The notes under the pieces: generated by a model
The model's database searches: none
Told to the model about the DNA's origin: nothing
The model's input: the letters and a program-made list of their open reading frames with translations, nothing else
In this document: one piece after another, positions 1 through 6,887 of the stretch
Position numbering within the stretch: position 1 is the stretch's first letter
Layout of the letters: the number at the start of each line of letters is the position of its first letter
IMG/VR virus record: IMGVR_UViG_3300035181_000471
Location: 62,001 to 126,000 of that record
Direction: 5' to 3' (one strand)
Origin: a virus
Length of the DNA stretch: 64,000 bases
Translations under genes and position numbers: made by a program

Positions 1-29
1 AGTGTGCTTACCAAAGCCACTTCAGCCCC
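1..29 (-). tRNA. tRNA 5' half, cut by the window edge
   Basis: Read on the minus strand, this is a tRNA 5' end: a GGGGCTG acceptor strand followed by a D-arm with a GGTAA loop and a GCAC closing stem. The anticodon lies beyond the window, so the isotype cannot be given. It directly follows the tRNA-Ala in the array. Confidence 0.6.
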
Positions 30-38
30 ATATATTGG

Positions 39-110
39 TGGAGCTACGGGGAGTCGAACCCCGAACTTTTGGATGCCGTCCAAATGTGTTCCCGCTAGCA
101 CTATAGCCCC
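39..110 (-). tRNA. tRNA-Ala (anticodon GGC)
   Basis: The cloverleaf folds well: acceptor GGGGCTA/TAGCTCC, D-stem GTG/CAC, anticodon stem TTTGG/CCAAA and T-arm CGGGG-TTCGACT-CCCCG. The seven-base loop ACGGCAT places GGC at positions 34-36. Position 33 is C instead of the nearly universal U, which is odd and makes the anticodon call slightly uncertain. No CCA is encoded, unlike most neighbours in the array. Confidence 0.8.
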
Positions 111-120
111 ATGATGCTGG

Positions 121-191
121 CTCCAAAAAGGGGAATCGAACCCCTGTCTCTGACTTAACAGGTCAGCATCCTACCATTGGATGATTTTGGA
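121..191 (-). tRNA. tRNA-Asn (anticodon GTT)
   Basis: Acceptor TCCAAAA pairs with TTTTGGA, the anticodon stem CTGAC/GTCAG encloses CTGTTAA (anticodon GTT), and the T-arm is AGGGG-TTCGATT-CCCCT. The discriminator G fits bacterial tRNA-Asn. CCA is not encoded. Confidence 0.92.
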
Positions 192-270
192 ATAGTAAGG
201 TCTCTCCCTTGTCAAGCCTGGATGATTAGCGGCTTTCCCTCCGAGGTTGGGTTGGACAGTGAATCGTTTT

Positions 271-981
271 TTAGATTGCCTTCACTATCTCATTCGCCTG
301 ATTTTTACAAACCCAGGTGTCCAACTTTTTAAGGACTAATTGTCCATGATCAAATTCCCAATGACAGTTGGGGCAAAGACCAACCAGATTATCGGGGGCA
401 TTGATTTCTTTCAGTGTAGCGGAATCTGGGAAACTCATTACTGCTTGAATATGGCAGACCTCCACATGCTTACTATACCCACAATTAAAACAAGAATCGG
501 TCTTGTGGCAAACACTAGCTATTCTTTGAGCGTGTTTTGTTATAACAGACCTAGCTCTCTGCCAATTAGTGCCACCGGATTCAGATTTCCCAAATAACTC
601 TAACTTTGTTACATGGTCTCTTTTCCCTTTTAGGGGGTCTTTCTCTGCTTTAATCTTAACTACTTTTTCCTTTTTAGGTCTAAGTTTGTTATTGTAAGAG
701 GCCGCGCAAGAGGTGGAACAGAAAATCCCGCTTTTAGTCTGAGATGGGACTCTGTGAAACTGCTTGGAACAGTTAAAACAAGAGACCTCTAATCGAGTTA
801 TGTTATGATCGTGAAAGCATCGTTGGGAGCAGAATAATTTGATTTGCCCTCGTCTTTTCGATATAATTAAGTTGGCCTTAGATTGAGTGGTCTCTTTCCC
901 ACACTGCTCACAAACTACAGGAATGCGATCTTTGTATTTCTTGTCCTTATATTCGATCAGCAGCGTTTCTAGTTGAGTCAT
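271..981 (-). CDS. HNH homing endonuclease inside the tRNA array
   Basis: A 236-residue protein. The C-terminal third has an HNH nuclease core: CFNCG, then EVCHI, then the NLVGLCPNCH segment, giving paired CxxC zinc ligands around the active site. The N-terminal half has further CxxC pairs (VCEQCG, CFNCS), likely zinc-binding DNA-recognition modules. The start at 981 is chosen because GAGGGAGAA lies just upstream; the longer frame from 1002 would place that site inside the gene. It lies between tRNA-Asn and the initiator-like tRNA and is read on the same strand. Free-standing HNH genes in phage tRNA clusters usually act as homing endonucleases; that role is inferred here. The target is unknown. 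Confidence 0.88.
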   Translation of the reverse strand: MTQLETLLIEYKDKKYKDRIPVVCEQCGKETTQSKANLIISKRRGQIKLFCSQRCFHDHNITRLEVSCFNCSKQFHRVPSQTKSGIFCSTSCAASYNNKLRPKKEKVVKIKAEKDPLKGKRDHVTKLELFGKSESGGTNWQRARSVITKHAQRIASVCHKTDSCFNCGYSKHVEVCHIQAVMSFPDSATLKEINAPDNLVGLCPNCHWEFDHGQLVLKKLDTWVCKNQANEIVKAI

Positions 982-1020
982 AATTTCTCCCTCTATAATC
1001 AAGAGTTAGAAAGTCGATTT

Positions 1021-1095
1021 TGGTTGCGGGAGGTGGAATCGAACCACGCTTTCACTATGAGCTTATGAGACTCTAGGCCAACCTCTGGCCCCGCT
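1021..1095 (-). tRNA. tRNA-Met (anticodon CAT), initiator-like
   Basis: The loop CTCATAA gives anticodon CAT. The acceptor starts AGCGGGG and ends TCCCGCA-ACCA, so position 1 (A) is unpaired with position 72 (A). A mismatched first pair is the hallmark of bacterial initiator tRNA. The 3' CCA is encoded. The three-GC-pair anticodon stem of classical initiators is absent and the variable region looks about nine bases long, so initiator identity is suggestive only. The alternative is a tRNA-Ile read with a lysidine-modified CAT anticodon. Confidence 0.75.
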
Positions 1096-1105
1096 ATAAT
1101 TTTAT

Positions 1106-1180
1106 TGGTCCTCCAGGCAGGAATTGAACCCGCACTTCATGGTTCGAAGCCATGTGTTCTATCCGTTATACTACTGGAAG
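1106..1180 (-). tRNA. tRNA-Arg (anticodon TCG)
   Basis: Acceptor CTTCCAG/CTGGAGG, anticodon stem CATGG/CCATG with loop CTTCGAA (anticodon TCG) and T-arm GCGGG-TTCAATT-CCTGC. Discriminator A and an encoded CCA follow. Confidence 0.92.
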
Positions 1181-1189
1181 ATAATTTCT

Positions 1190-1308
1190 CGGCCTTGGGG
1201 TTGTGGCCCCTCGCTTGCGTCTGACTCCCTGCCATCAGTCAGAACCGTGTATAGAGCCGCTAAGTCTTCCTACCTACTCCATACGGAGAGGGGCTCTCTT
1301 GTGCGGCA
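1190..1308 (-). ncRNA. structured non-tRNA segment in the tRNA array
   Basis: About 120 bases between two tRNAs with no T-loop signature but dense inverted repeats. A long-range stem pairs GCCCCTC (1206-1212) with GAGGGGC (1288-1294). An internal hairpin pairs TCTGACT (1220-1226) with AGTCAGA (1237-1243). GCCGC (1256-1260) can pair with GCGGC (1303-1307), and CTCC-ATAC-GGAG forms a small hairpin at 1277-1288; some of these exclude each other. It would be co-transcribed with the tRNAs. It may be a small RNA or a processing spacer; I recognise no known family. Confidence 0.4.
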
Positions 1309-1396
1309 TGGCGGAAGATACAGGAATCGAACCTGCTTGCCTTTGACAGCCCATGCTTTCCAGGCATGTGTGACGCTCCTACTTCACCGATCTTCC
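1309..1396 (-). tRNA. tRNA-Ser (anticodon GGA)
   Basis: A class II tRNA: acceptor GGAAGAT/ATCTTCC, anticodon stem CATGC/GCATG with loop CTGGAAA (anticodon GGA), a long variable arm, T-arm GCAGG-TTCGATT-CCTGT, discriminator G as expected for Ser, and encoded CCA. Confidence 0.95.
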
Positions 1397-1525
1397 ATTC
1401 TATACTAGATACTGAAAGTTTTTCAATATCGTTTGGTGGTAATTTTAGAATTATTTTTTGTAAACAACTCAGACCTTTGCTCTTATTATCGGGCGGTCCG
1501 GCGAGAACCAATCTTCGTCTTTATG

Positions 1526-1603
1526 TGGCGAGGCATAGGGGATTCGAACCCCTGATCTCTTCGTAGACAGCGAAGCGGGAACTCCGGACTTCCCCAATAC
1601 CCC
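1526..1603 (-). tRNA. tRNA-Asp (anticodon GTC)
   Basis: Acceptor GGGGTAT/ATGCCTC, D-stem GGGA/TCCC, anticodon stem CTTCG/CGAAG with loop CTGTCTA (anticodon GTC), and T-loop TTCGAAT. The discriminator G matches tRNA-Asp, and CCA is encoded. Confidence 0.92.
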
Positions 1604-1611
1604 ATGATAAT

Positions 1612-1686
1612 TGGTGCCAACAAAGGGATTCGAACCCTTGACAAGAAGCTTATGAGACTTCCCCCTCACCTTTCGGGCTTGCTGGC
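1612..1686 (-). tRNA. tRNA-Met or tRNA-Ile2 (anticodon CAT)
   Basis: Acceptor GCCAGCA/TGTTGGC is fully paired, unlike the other CAT tRNA in the array. The anticodon stem GAAGT/GCTTC holds loop CTCATAA. T-arm AAGGG-TTCGAAT-CCCTT, discriminator A, encoded CCA. Elongator Met and lysidine-modified Ile cannot be separated by anticodon alone. Confidence 0.9.
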
Positions 1687-1745
1687 AAAGTGAGAGTTTT
1701 TAACTACCCAGTGGCTCTCACACTGGTCCTGGCCGTCCAAGTCAT

Positions 1746-1832
1746 TGGTACTCCTGACAGGATTCGAACCTGCGTTGGGCTTTCGCCGCACGGTTTCGTA
1801 GACCGTTACTAATCCATCTCAGTTACAGGAGC
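1746..1832 (-). tRNA. tRNA with anticodon ACG (Arg), unusually long variable region
   Basis: Acceptor GCTCCTG/CAGGAGT, anticodon stem ACGGT/ACCGT with loop CTACGAA, so the anticodon is ACG (Arg, CGU). T-arm GCAGG-TTCGAAT-CCTGT, discriminator A, encoded CCA. The variable region is about 16 bases and contains a GGC-GAAA-GCC hairpin, as in Ser, Leu or Tyr tRNAs; normal tRNA-Arg has a short one. See findings. Confidence 0.85.
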
Positions 1833-1898
1833 ATAGAATCAAGACTCGTCTTTTAGTTTCATCTTAAGTGAAAGGTTTTTAGTTGCTGTGAGAGTCTT

Positions 1899-1992
1899 TG
1901 GTGACGCATGTAGGAATCGAACCTACTCAGGGCTTACTTGTGTGCCAACGGTTTTACAGACCGCCTCCGCTCTCCTACTCGGACGATGCGCC
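1899..1992 (-). tRNA. tRNA-Tyr (anticodon GTA)
   Basis: Acceptor GGCGCAT/ATGCGTC, anticodon stem GCGGT/ACCGT with loop CTGTAAA (anticodon GTA), the long variable arm typical of bacterial tRNA-Tyr, discriminator A and encoded CCA. Confidence 0.95.
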
Positions 1993-2117
1993 ATAGACGA
2001 GGGTTTTTAGGTTCTCCCTCAAACCAATTCACCTGTCAACCCTAAAGTTGTAGATGGTTATCATGTTATTCATTATTTAGTTGTCAGAGAAGAAGAAACA
2101 AGCCTTGACTTGTTCTA

Positions 2118-2191
2118 TGGATGGGGTAGATGGATTTGAACCATCACCTTCGGAGTCAGAGACCGAAATCCTACCGTTAGAAGATACCCCA
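2118..2191 (-). tRNA. tRNA-Gln (anticodon CTG)
   Basis: Acceptor TGGGGTA/TACCCCA, as in bacterial tRNA-Gln, with its weak U1-A72 pair. The anticodon arm TCGGT-CTCTGAC-TCCGA gives CTG. The discriminator reads T instead of the usual G; CCA is encoded. It is the first tRNA of the array in the direction of transcription. Confidence 0.88.
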
Positions 2192-2226
2192 ATTTGTGAA
2201 AGAACTGAATTTGGTTCCTAGAAACC

Positions 2227-2259
2227 GAAAACCCCGTGGTCTTTGTGGACTCACGGGGT
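2227..2259 (-). terminator. hairpin terminator upstream of the tRNA array
   Basis: ACCCCGTG (2231-2238) pairs with CACGGGGT (2252-2259). On the minus strand the stem is followed by TTTTC. It lies just downstream of the small gene at 2283-2387 and before the first tRNA. The short T tract suggests partial termination. Confidence 0.6.
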
Positions 2260-2282
2260 CAGAGTGAAGCTTTGACTGTGAG

Positions 2283-2387
2283 TTAGTCCCAGGTGATTTC
2301 GCCATTGGCAAAGAGGACTTTGGACATACGCTGGCTATCAGGTGTCCCTGGCTGGCCTAGATAGGTATGTTCTTGAGTGCGTGACAT
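2283..2387 (-). CDS. small ORF, 34 residues, unknown
   Basis: An ATG at 2387 opens a 34-codon frame ending TAA, with GAGG about ten bases upstream. The product begins MSRTQEHTYL and ends NGEITWD, with no recognised motif. It lies between the promoter-like site at 2506-2537 and the terminator at 2227-2259, which gives it a plausible transcription unit. The frame stays open upstream with a basic stretch but has no start codon there. Confidence 0.4.
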   Translation of the reverse strand: MSRTQEHTYLGQPGTPDSQRMSKVLFANGEITWD

Positions 2388-2505
2388 TGAAGGTGGTCCT
2401 CGTTTACATTTTGAGCGTTTTGCTCTCTTACCTACTACTGAAAATTTCGTAAACTTCTTTTACTTTACTTTTCTATCGGGTTTGGTTTCGCTTACCCAAC
2501 ACTAC

Positions 2506-2537
2506 ACTATACTGAGGTGCCACCCGATTTTCTTACC
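2506..2537 (-). promoter_or_regulatory. promoter-like site, GGTA-element family
   Basis: On the minus strand GGTAAGAAAA (2528-2537) precedes GTATAGT (2506-2512) by the spacing seen at the other GTATAAT sites of this window. It would drive the 34-residue ORF and probably the tRNA array. Confidence 0.55.
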
Positions 2538-2542
2538 GTTTT

Positions 2543-2974
2543 CTAAACTTTTTTGAAGGTTGCGATCTGACGAATGGCGGAACTGCTGATATGTCCTAGG
2601 TTACGGTCACAAATAAAATACACGGTGGGGACCGAGATTCCTAGATCTTCGTTCCAATACTGCTGGTTGGTCTCGTATTGAAGGTCGCTCCCATTGCGTA
2701 GCCCACGAATTACACCATCCACGGGCCAGCGTCCATCTTCGTTTAATTCGTTGATGAAGTTCACGAGCAAGCCCTTGAACCCTAACAGTATAACACGGTC
2801 TCCGTATCTTTCTTGAAAATATCTGGCAGAAGGATTGTGGATAGCTCCTTCTTTGGATGGATTCATGCCAACGGCCACCACAACTTTATCGTATACCCTC
2901 AAAGCTTTGTCTAGGATGTCAGTGTGACCATCGTGCCACGGATTGAACGAGCCTGGGTAGATTCCTGTTTTCAT
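2543..2974 (-). CDS. coaD: CoaD-like phosphopantetheine adenylyltransferase
   Basis: A 143-residue nucleotidyltransferase of the HxGH superfamily. GIYPGSFNPWHDGH at the N-terminus, KGLLVNFINE, VIRGLRNGSDLQYE and the C-terminal ISSSAIRQIA follow the layout of phosphopantetheine adenylyltransferase (CoaD), which joins 4'-phosphopantetheine and ATP to make dephospho-CoA. It is slightly shorter than E. coli CoaD (159 residues). The usual PGSFDPxT is PGSFNPWH here. NMN adenylyltransferase, more often reported in large phages, lacks the RGLR-DLQYE block, so CoaD fits better, but the substrate may have shifted. Its start overlaps the stop of the HD gene by four bases, so the two are probably translated together. 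Confidence 0.82.
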   Translation of the reverse strand: MKTGIYPGSFNPWHDGHTDILDKALRVYDKVVVAVGMNPSKEGAIHNPSARYFQERYGDRVILLGFKGLLVNFINELNEDGRWPVDGVIRGLRNGSDLQYETNQQYWNEDLGISVPTVYFICDRNLGHISSSAIRQIATFKKV

Positions 2975-3624
2975 TTGATCCTCGATAGGATCTCAGACTG
3001 ACGCCAAGCGTATTCATTGGTGGCAAACTTACTCTTAGCCCATTCAGTGAATAGATTGTGGGGGATGTGTTCAGATAGGAACACCATCTGGCCCTTAAGC
3101 ATTTCCTGTTCAGTGAAGGACTTTCCGCCGTTTAAGAATTCAAGTTGAAGACCGAGAATAATATGTTCAAACCACTCTGGCTCTAAAACCTGCATCAAGT
3201 CAGCATCACGAATGATCTTCTGCTCAATGGTCTTGGGTGTGTGGATAAACGGATACTGGGTCACTCTAATGGTGTGTTCAATCTGGAGATTATCTAACTC
3301 CACCGTACCATACCCAAAATCCTGGAATCCCTTGACGGCCACTTCAATGTTTTCAGCATCCGTAGACCTTCCGCCTGAATGATTGAAATCATGAAATAGT
3401 GCTGACACACCAATAAGATAGCACTGACGAAAATCCAGATTATAGTATTGAGCGCCTTCGATACAGTTACAAACCATGCAACAGGTGTGAAACCAGTTGT
3501 GGTAGGGAAGAGTATTAGAAAAATTGTTCAATCTTACCTTTTCAAACATAGTATTAAACCCGAAGTCCTTGGACAACTGTTCTGCCTGATCGTATCTTGG
3601 GGAAAAGTAGGTATCCTCAGCCAT
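2971..3624 (-). CDS. HD-domain phosphohydrolase resembling class I cyclic-nucleotide phosphodiesterases
   Basis: A 217-residue single-domain HD protein. YHNWFH, ALFHDFNHSGG and RDADLMQV give the metal ligands in the order H-HD-H-D. The YHNxxH plus HDxxHxG combination is characteristic of the PDEase_I branch of HD enzymes, which cut cyclic nucleotides, rather than of SpoT or dGTPase types. It overlaps the methyltransferase gene by eight bases and the coaD-like gene by four. A role in degrading a host defence nucleotide signal is a guess; a generic nucleotide phosphohydrolase is equally possible. Confidence 0.75.
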   Translation of the reverse strand: MAEDTYFSPRYDQAEQLSKDFGFNTMFEKVRLNNFSNTLPYHNWFHTCCMVCNCIEGAQYYNLDFRQCYLIGVSALFHDFNHSGGRSTDAENIEVAVKGFQDFGYGTVELDNLQIEHTIRVTQYPFIHTPKTIEQKIIRDADLMQVLEPEWFEHIILGLQLEFLNGGKSFTEQEMLKGQMVFLSEHIPHNLFTEWAKSKFATNEYAWRQSEILSRIK

Positions 3625-4381
3625 TTAGTAGCTCCTCAAAAGTTCGGATGTAGTTTGTGTCGATCTCGTATCCAATTGCATTTAAGCCTAGCTCCTTAGC
3701 AGCTAGAAGTGTAGTTCCAATGCCAGCGAAGGGGTCAAGCACAATATCCTCACCAGTGGCCCCAGAGAGCTTAATACAGCGTCTTGGTAGTTCCAATGGG
3801 AAAGTAGCCGGGTGATTACCTCGCTCCTTACTACGGGACTGTATCGTCTTGTAGGGGATGAACCAGGAGTTGCCCTGACAGCGTAGATTATTTTTCGAAG
3901 ACCATCTGGCTACATTACTGGCATCCTCGTAAGGAACACCAATGGCTAAACGATCAATGGGGATATCACCAGTCTTGGTGAGATGGAAAATGAACTCATT
4001 GGTAGGGTTGATGAACCTCTTACTATTGATCGGCTTGAAGTGACCTGAGGACTTTCCATCCACGGTAATGGACTTGACCCAAGTAATGAGATTCTGAAGC
4101 TTGAACACTTTCTGTGCTTCTGCCATCACTTCAAAAGGAATCGTTGGCTTTAGGTTGGTCCCTCCAAGCTGAAGGAAGAAATGTCCATCGTCCTGAAGGA
4201 CTCTGTGAGTTTCGATGAAGATGGAGAGGAGCCAAGATAGGTAGTCGGCTCGTGAATCTGTGTATTCCCCGTAATTAGCACCGATGTTATAGGGAGGTGA
4301 GGTTACGATAACCTTAACGGACTTCGCCTGGAGAGTTTTCATACCCTCCAGGCAATCCATAGCGTGTAAAACTTGGCTCAT
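3617..4381 (-). CDS. DNA N4-cytosine/N6-adenine methyltransferase
   Basis: A 254-residue orphan methyltransferase. The catalytic motif TSPPYNIG is near residues 27-34 and the SAM-binding motif DPFAGIGTT near the C-terminus, so the motif order is the beta class (catalytic before SAM-binding). It would protect phage DNA from restriction or mark it. No restriction partner is adjacent. The start codon overlaps the stop of the PspA gene (TAATG). Confidence 0.92.
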   Translation of the reverse strand: MSQVLHAMDCLEGMKTLQAKSVKVIVTSPPYNIGANYGEYTDSRADYLSWLLSIFIETHRVLQDDGHFFLQLGGTNLKPTIPFEVMAEAQKVFKLQNLITWVKSITVDGKSSGHFKPINSKRFINPTNEFIFHLTKTGDIPIDRLAIGVPYEDASNVARWSSKNNLRCQGNSWFIPYKTIQSRSKERGNHPATFPLELPRRCIKLSGATGEDIVLDPFAGIGTTLLAAKELGLNAIGYEIDTNYIRTFEELLNG

Positions 4382-5118
4382 TAAGCCTTCTTAGCCTTCA
4401 GACGAGCGAGGCGCTCAGTGGCGGTCTCGTTCATACCAGTCCCAGCAGAAGCGGCGTTTAGAGCGGCCTGAATGTCAGCGTTCTTGGCTGACTCAGGAGT
4501 GTGGAGACCGACCATAGTGCGGTCCACATCAGCCTTGGCCTTGAGGTCAGCGGCCTTCTTATGAAGGGCACCAAGGCTCGTGTCAAGGCCGGAGGTCTTG
4601 ACGGCAGAAGAGATGATCTCCTCAGCACGACGAGTGGACTCAGCGGCCTTCTGATCGGCCTGAGCAGTCTTGAGTTCCATGAGGGCATCAGACGCCTTGT
4701 CATCGAACTTCTTCAGGGCGTCAAGCACCTGATCCTTAGCGGCCTTCATTTCAGTCACGATCTTGAGAGCGGAGTCGGACTCCAACTTTTCCTTGACCAT
4801 GCGTTTTTCGTCCTTCTCGATCTCCTTGGTGAGAATATCGAGAGCTTCGTTCTTGGTGGCGTCAGCGGCCAGGATCTCAGCGGCCTTGTACTTCTGGTCA
4901 ATCTGAGCCTGGAGCTTCACCACATCTTCAACCTCAGCCTTGAGCTTGGTCTCGGCATTGGAGAGTTCGGTGGCGATGATGCGGAGGTTACGCTCCAGTT
5001 CATCACGATCTACCTGGATAGCAAGTTCTGGGTTACGAGCGGCGAGAGCGGCAGAGGCGGCGTCAGTCATGGCCTCCCCCTGCTTACCTAGAAGACCGAA
5101 GAGAGTGCGAAGTGACAT
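4381..5118 (-). CDS. PspA/IM30 family protein (ESCRT-III-like)
   Basis: A 245-residue, almost wholly helical protein. The opening MSLRTLFGLLGKQGEAMTDA resembles the amphipathic first helix of PspA, a long Lys/Glu/Ala-rich coiled coil fills roughly residues 40-170, and a basic tail ends in KAKKA. PspA proteins coat and remodel the inner membrane under envelope stress. AAGGAGAAATACT precedes the ATG. It lies downstream of a DUF2491 gene and a secreted-protein gene, as PspA-like YjfJ lies with YjfK (DUF2491) in E. coli. An upstream inter-gene stretch (5119-5220) holds only a 19-codon frame with no clear support. Confidence 0.85.
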   Translation of the reverse strand: MSLRTLFGLLGKQGEAMTDAASAALAARNPELAIQVDRDELERNLRIIATELSNAETKLKAEVEDVVKLQAQIDQKYKAAEILAADATKNEALDILTKEIEKDEKRMVKEKLESDSALKIVTEMKAAKDQVLDALKKFDDKASDALMELKTAQADQKAAESTRRAEEIISSAVKTSGLDTSLGALHKKAADLKAKADVDRTMVGLHTPESAKNADIQAALNAASAGTGMNETATERLARLKAKKA

Positions 5119-5220
5119 AGTATTTCTCCTTTTTGGTTAGATTGCGTTTGCTTCTTTAAGACTTCAGAGGGAATGTTGAGTTCTCTTGCTGTTGCCGTTC
5201 TGAGTAATCTAGCATTGTCC

Positions 5221-5934
5221 TTAGTTAGTAGGGATGAACTTGATATCGTTGATATTGAGAGGAATTCCGGTGTAGAATTTTACAGTAGCTTGGTCAGTTT
5301 CAACCATGTCGAAGACTTCAATCAGCACAAATTCACTGGAGTCATCGGTAAGACCTCGCTCCCAAAGCTGATACTCGATTTCTACATCAGCCCCTTTTTC
5401 GCCATCGGCGCTGTAAACTAGGGTGAAGCGTGTCTTGGTCTCACCCATCGTCACTCTATTATACTCGTTCCCTTCGGGATTTGTATAAGTTTCGGAGTTG
5501 AAAGCGTCACGATAATACTGCCAACCTTCATCATCCTGGGGGTAGTCGAAGAAGAAGGAGGAGAAAAGAATGGCCTCATCCACTACAACCTTACCCTCTA
5601 AGTCAGTGTGGGTGAGGATTTGAATGAATTCATTGTCCTCTGGCTGGAGGGTGATATAGGCGCGATAGAGCTTGTGATCACCGATCTTATAGGAACCGAT
5701 TGCCTGAACCTTGGAGTCCTGAGACTTGGCAGAGACATTAATGACCGAGCCAAGAGTTTGAACTACGAGAAGGCGGGACTCAGGGAAAGAGGCTAGGGAA
5801 CCAATTCGAAGATTAAGAGGTAGGTTTGCATCAACTCGCCCCACTTCGATGGTGTGTCCGTCAACCACAGTCTTTGTGGTCTCTTCCTTCTTGATTCCTA
5901 CGGAAGCTTTGAAGAGGTTAAAGAGGCGGCTCAC
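5221..5934 (-). CDS. DUF2491 (YjfK-like) protein
   Basis: A 237-residue acidic protein with many beta-prone segments and no signal peptide. Overall pattern and neighbourhood match DUF2491/YjfK: a short helical lead-in (MSRLFNLFKASVGIKK), a DGHTIEVGRVDANLPLNLRIG entry, then a long beta-rich body with SFFFDYPQDDEGW and an LWERG segment. The biochemical function of the family is unknown; it belongs to PspA-linked membrane stress loci. Its start overlaps the preceding gene by four bases. Confidence 0.7.
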   Translation of the reverse strand: MSRLFNLFKASVGIKKEETTKTVVDGHTIEVGRVDANLPLNLRIGSLASFPESRLLVVQTLGSVINVSAKSQDSKVQAIGSYKIGDHKLYRAYITLQPEDNEFIQILTHTDLEGKVVVDEAILFSSFFFDYPQDDEGWQYYRDAFNSETYTNPEGNEYNRVTMGETKTRFTLVYSADGEKGADVEIEYQLWERGLTDDSSEFVLIEVFDMVETDQATVKFYTGIPLNINDIKFIPTN

Positions 5935-6875
5935 AGACGATACCTAGAGGAGAAGTTATTACGGCGCTTTCGATTCTGACTCCAGGTGAAAAGGCCGAAA
6001 CCAGCAACGATGAGAGCAGAGATACCAAGGAACCCTAGGAGGATGATTCCAGCCATGCTATCGTCATCAAAGCCATCGCCTTCACCTTCGTTCTGGGTGA
6101 CGGTTTCGTTCTGGATGGTTTCCTGAGGCAAGGTGGCCTCAGCTACCTCAACAGGCATGGCAACAAGAGGATCAATGCCGGGAGTCATGTAGGCGGGGTC
6201 CACGGGGGTTTTAGCCTTCTCAAGCTCCTTTACCTTAGCATCCATAGTGGCAAGCTTGGCGCGGAGTTCAGCGTCAGTTGCGGCCTGCTTATCAGCGTCA
6301 CGCCTCCAATTCTGGTAGTCGGCGTCATTACGGTGATGGTAATACTGATTATAATTCATGTTGTCGAGCATCATCCACATAAACATCGCGTCCATCATGC
6401 CGTAGCGAGGAGCGTAGCTGTACACATAGACTGGGGGATGATAGTTACTGTAGTAAGCCTGACGACTCCCAAGATAACCTCGATAAGTAGTGTGAGGAGC
6501 CGTAGACGAGAAGCTCTTAGCATACACGGGTGAGGACTTGACGCTAGCAACTGTGGGAGCAGGAGCGGCAGGAGCCTTGAACTTGGAGAGCGAAGCCTTG
6601 GCCTGGGTGGACAGTGCTGTTTGCTGTTGCACACGAGCCATAGAAGACTGGGTGGGGCGAGTCACCTGACGAGGCGCAGTGGAGAAGCTACCTCCACCAC
6701 GGCTAGGTGAGGTAGATCGGCTTGGACTAGGGGAGCTATAGCTACGGCTGGGGGAACTGAAGCTCCCAGACCGACTTCCACTAAAACTGCCACCACTTGA
6801 ACGGCCACCTGGACCCGCCATAAGGGTAAGGGCCATGACACTACAAAGTAGAACTGCGGTAATTCGCTTCAGCAT
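5931..6875 (-). CDS. exported Ser/Gly-rich protein with C-terminal membrane anchor
   Basis: A 314-residue protein. Residues 1-20 form a signal peptide (KR followed by AVLLCSVMALTLMA). About residues 21-75 are Gly/Ser/Arg low complexity. A Tyr/Met-rich patch lies around 145-180, a Lys/Asp/Ala coiled coil around 185-225, and one membrane helix (GIILLGFLGISALIVAGFGL) near 277-298 with a basic tail. AAGGAGG precedes the start and a promoter-like motif lies at 6888-6903. As first gene of the DUF2491-PspA set it may be the envelope-facing sensor or anchor; this is inference from position. Confidence 0.7.
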   Translation of the reverse strand: MLKRITAVLLCSVMALTLMAGPGGRSSGGSFSGSRSGSFSSPSRSYSSPSPSRSTSPSRGGGSFSTAPRQVTRPTQSSMARVQQQTALSTQAKASLSKFKAPAAPAPTVASVKSSPVYAKSFSSTAPHTTYRGYLGSRQAYYSNYHPPVYVYSYAPRYGMMDAMFMWMMLDNMNYNQYYHHRNDADYQNWRRDADKQAATDAELRAKLATMDAKVKELEKAKTPVDPAYMTPGIDPLVAMPVEVAEATLPQETIQNETVTQNEGEGDGFDDDSMAGIILLGFLGISALIVAGFGLFTWSQNRKRRNNFSSRYRL

Positions 6876-6887
6876 GAAGCCTCCTTC

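Noticed and set aside
2543-2974. NMN adenylyltransferase annotation
   Set aside because: The PGSF, RGLR-DLQYE and SSSAIR blocks fit CoaD better, though the substrate was not proven.
4501-5091. 196-codon plus-strand open frame
   Set aside because: It is antisense to the PspA gene and Leu/Gly/Ser-rich as expected for a reverse shadow of a Lys/Glu/Ala-rich coiled coil.
5119-5220. Possible small gene between DUF2491 and PspA genes
   Set aside because: One frame reads protein-like (RTATARELNIPSEVLKK) but has no start codon, and the alternative is only 19 codons with a poorly spaced RBS.
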